Of a stretch of 7,827 bases of DNA, positions 5,967 through 7,827 are shown in pieces. The stretch is from CAZOOA01 sp964581355. Its GTDB lineage: Bacteria; Bacillota; Dethiobacteria; DTU022; UBA8154. The notes below the pieces were generated by a model, which had not been told where the DNA came from, did no database searches, and saw only the letters and a program-made list of their open reading frames with translations. Location of the stretch: positions 1 to 7,827 of the forward strand of contig CAZOOA010000096.1 in assembly GCA_964581355.1 (NCBI GenBank), in the 5' to 3' direction. Every line of letters starts with the position of its first letter. Positions within the stretch are counted from its first letter, which is position 1. The translations under genes and the position numbers were made by a program.

Positions 5967-7466
5967 TCATCCCAATATATTCAGCACCGTTTGCTTCATT
6001 TCATCTTTGTTGATTACCTGCTGGTGAAGGACCGGTCGCTTATCCAGGTCCTGCAGCCCCCGGGGTATTTCCATTCCGGTATACCCGGAAAGCATTTGCA
6101 AAAGTTCAAACTCGGAATGTTTCCGCGTTACGTCCTCCCCCAGCAGGGCCTGGGAAACGCTCAGGTTGAACTTGAACGGGCTGGCCGTGGAAATAACGAC
6201 ACTGGGCGTGGGATCTCCTGTTTCCTGGCAGTATTTATCGTAAACTGACAGAGCAACAGCCGTATGGGTATCAACGGCGTAGTTATACGTACGGTGCGTT
6301 TGACGAATCGCCTCTGCAGTTTCCCTGTCATCGGCATAATCGCCCCAGAAATGCTCTCGCATGGCTTCCATCGTTGGATGATCAACACTGTAGCAACCCT
6401 GGTTTTGCAAGTCACTCATCCATGCACGGATCCGGTCCGTGTCATGCCCCGTCAACTCAAAGAGCAGGCGCTCCAGGTTGCTGGAGATCAGTATATCCAT
6501 GGAGGGCGAAAGAGTGCGGTAAAATTCCCGGTTGGCATCATAGTTGCCGCTGCGGATGAAATCTGCCAGGATGTGGTTGCGGTTGGAAGCACAAATCAAC
6601 TTTCCTACAGGCAGACCCATTTGCTTGGCATAATAGCCGGCCAGGATATTGCCGAAGTTGCCGGTCGGGACGACGAAATTGACAGGATCTTTTTCCTGGA
6701 TTACCTCCTCTGCCATAAGCTTCAGGTAGGAGGAGAAATAATAGACAATTTGCGGGACCAATCGCCCCCAGTTAATGGAGTTGGCCGAGGAAAAACGCCG
6801 GCCTTTATCTGCCAGCTGCCTGTTTACTTCCCCCGCGGCAAAGATTTTTTTGACACCTGTTTGTGTGTCGTCAAAGTTGCCCCGAACTGCAACAACGGAA
6901 ACATTGCTGCCCTCCTGGGTAACCATCTGTTTTTTTTGCACTTCACTGACGCCCTCGTCGGGAAAGAAAACAACGATCTTTGTTCCCGGCACATCGGAAA
7001 ACCCTTCCAGAGCTGCTTTGCCGGTATCGCCTGAAGTAGCCACCAGGATTACTATTTCTTCCCTGGTCCCCGTTTTCTCCATGGAGCCGGTTAGCAGGTA
7101 GGGCATCAATTGTAAGGCCATATCTTTGAAAGCACAGGTGGGGCCGTGCCATAATTCCAGGAGGTGAAGGTCTTTGCTCAAAGAATGAAGGGGTGCCACT
7201 TCGGGCGAATCAAACCGGTCCGGACCGTATGCCTTTTGTGTCCACTGCAATAGTTCTTGTTCAGAGAATTCATCTAAAAAGGGACCGGTAATGGATGCGG
7301 CCAGTTCCGGGTAGGAGAGTTCGCGAAGTTTTCCAAAAGCCTGTCCTTCCAGGATGGGTTTATTTTCCGCGGGGACGAAAAGCCCCCCTTCGGGTGCAAT
7401 GCCCTGCTTGATTACCTGGGATGCTTTGAACAGCCGGCCTGTTTCTCTTGTACTGTAATAATTCAC
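5967..7466 (-). CDS. thrC: Threonine synthase
   Basis: Threonine synthase is a PLP enzyme converting O-phospho-L-homoserine to L-threonine and phosphate, the last step of threonine synthesis, in the cytoplasm. From the GTG start the protein has 499 residues, with the N-terminal signature NYYSTRETGRLFKASQVIKQG and PEGGLFVP typical of the family. The PLP lysine is Lys114 in ELWHGPTCAFKDMA. ATSGDTGKAA (143-152), SANSINWGRL (227-236) and the phosphate-binding PTGNFGN (267-273) are all intact. It is longer than E. coli ThrC (428 residues), closer to the long bacterial/fungal form. An in-frame ATG at 7484 exists, but GGAGG at 7477-7473 lies 6 nt before the GTG at 7466, so GTG is preferred. It is convergent to arsC, and no other threonine gene is in view. 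Confidence 0.95.
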   Translation of the reverse strand: MNYYSTRETGRLFKASQVIKQGIAPEGGLFVPAENKPILEGQAFGKLRELSYPELAASITGPFLDEFSEQELLQWTQKAYGPDRFDSPEVAPLHSLSKDLHLLELWHGPTCAFKDMALQLMPYLLTGSMEKTGTREEIVILVATSGDTGKAALEGFSDVPGTKIVVFFPDEGVSEVQKKQMVTQEGSNVSVVAVRGNFDDTQTGVKKIFAAGEVNRQLADKGRRFSSANSINWGRLVPQIVYYFSSYLKLMAEEVIQEKDPVNFVVPTGNFGNILAGYYAKQMGLPVGKLICASNRNHILADFIRSGNYDANREFYRTLSPSMDILISSNLERLLFELTGHDTDRIRAWMSDLQNQGCYSVDHPTMEAMREHFWGDYADDRETAEAIRQTHRTYNYAVDTHTAVALSVYDKYCQETGDPTPSVVISTASPFKFNLSVSQALLGEDVTRKHSEFELLQMLSGYTGMEIPRGLQDLDKRPVLHQQVINKDEMKQTVLNILG

Positions 7467-7827
7467 TCTGCACCTCCATATCATATTCCATTTTCATAGT
7501 AACCGCTGCCGCGAAGCTAACCGGAGTCGATACCGGGAAACTTAAAACTCCATTTTCATACTATCATTTTGCTTCATCTTCGTAAAGCTATCCAGCCAAT
7601 ATTCTTCTTCTAGAGCCTTGTTTCAGCTCGAAATCAGGAAAACTTAATCGAATCAAAAAAAAAAGCAGGAAAAATATCTAATTATAGAGAAACTTTCTTT
7701 CACAATATGCGACTAGATCTTAATAATGGGAATAGCAAGAGGTTGCAACGGTGTAAACAGGCAAATCAATCGTGCTGGATTTGTGCTGGAGGGTGCCTGG
7801 TAATTTTTCCGGCGGAATAGTATGGAC
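7467..7827. other. AT-rich region upstream of thrC, no recognised gene
   Basis: About 360 bases hold no gene I can support. Visible items: the thrC ribosome binding site at 7473-7477; a 12-bp direct repeat TCCATTTTCATA at 7487-7498 and 7549-7560; a run of ten A residues at 7655-7664; and, on the - strand, a perfect TATAAT (7686-7681) that could be the thrC -10 box but lacks a convincing -35. I looked for a T-box leader and saw no AGGGTGGNACCGCG-like motif on the - strand. From 7827 back to 7720 a - strand frame is open for 36 codons to the window edge; its residues are unfamiliar, so a gene tail there is possible but unproven. Confidence 0.4.

Noticed and set aside
6264..7034. 256-codon + strand frame opposite thrC
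   Set aside because: It is antisense to an intact threonine synthase with all catalytic motifs, and has no ribosome binding site or recognisable domain.
7464..7484. ATG at 7484 as the thrC start
   Set aside because: The thrC ribosome binding site (7473-7477) would lie inside the coding region, and the six extra residues do not fit the family N-terminus, which begins at NYYSTR.
7726..7806. Small + strand frame of 25 codons starting with ATG at 7726
   Set aside because: There is no ribosome binding site before it, and it is too short and unfamiliar to support.

Overview
The window looks like chromosomal DNA of a Gram-positive, probably anaerobic Firmicute of the Clostridia/Peptococcaceae type. 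This rests on strong AGGAGG-type ribosome binding sites before most genes, a TTAAC-type PhoP box with 11-bp spacing, and the style of the Pst, ArsC and PhoU proteins. GC content looks close to 50% by eye. The species cannot be named from the sequence.

Layout. Positions 1-214 are a non-coding lead-in with a short tandem repeat, one copy of a dispersed palindromic repeat and a strong hairpin. Positions 215-3669 hold the high-affinity phosphate uptake operon pstC-pstA-pstB-phoU, all on the + strand; pstC and pstA overlap and the later genes are tightly spaced. The phosphate-binding protein gene pstS is not in the window and presumably lies upstream or elsewhere. Positions 3670-3915 are a small mobile-DNA scrap yard: a second copy of the same dispersed repeat, then an orphan IS200/IS605-type right-end hairpin. 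Positions 3916-5124 encode an M20 family amidohydrolase. Positions 5125-5454 are non-coding and hold a four-repeat Pho box, followed by an unexplained leader. Positions 5455-5886 encode a thioredoxin-coupled arsenate reductase type protein (ArsC, low-molecular-weight phosphatase fold). A hairpin sits between it and the convergent threonine synthase gene thrC, which occupies 7466-5967 on the - strand. The remaining ~360 bases contain no recognisable gene.

How it fits together. PstCAB imports phosphate under starvation and PhoU reports transporter state to the PhoR/PhoP sensor pair. Arsenate is a phosphate analogue that can enter through phosphate transporters, so a Pho box in front of arsC would switch on arsenate detoxification when the uptake system is induced. 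That link is the most interesting inference here. The box is seen directly (TTAAC-like hexamers at 5210, 5221, 5232 and 5243, exactly 11 bp apart); the regulation is inferred. The M20 amidohydrolase and ThrC have no evident functional tie to phosphate. I found no CRISPR array, tRNA, rRNA or intact transposase.
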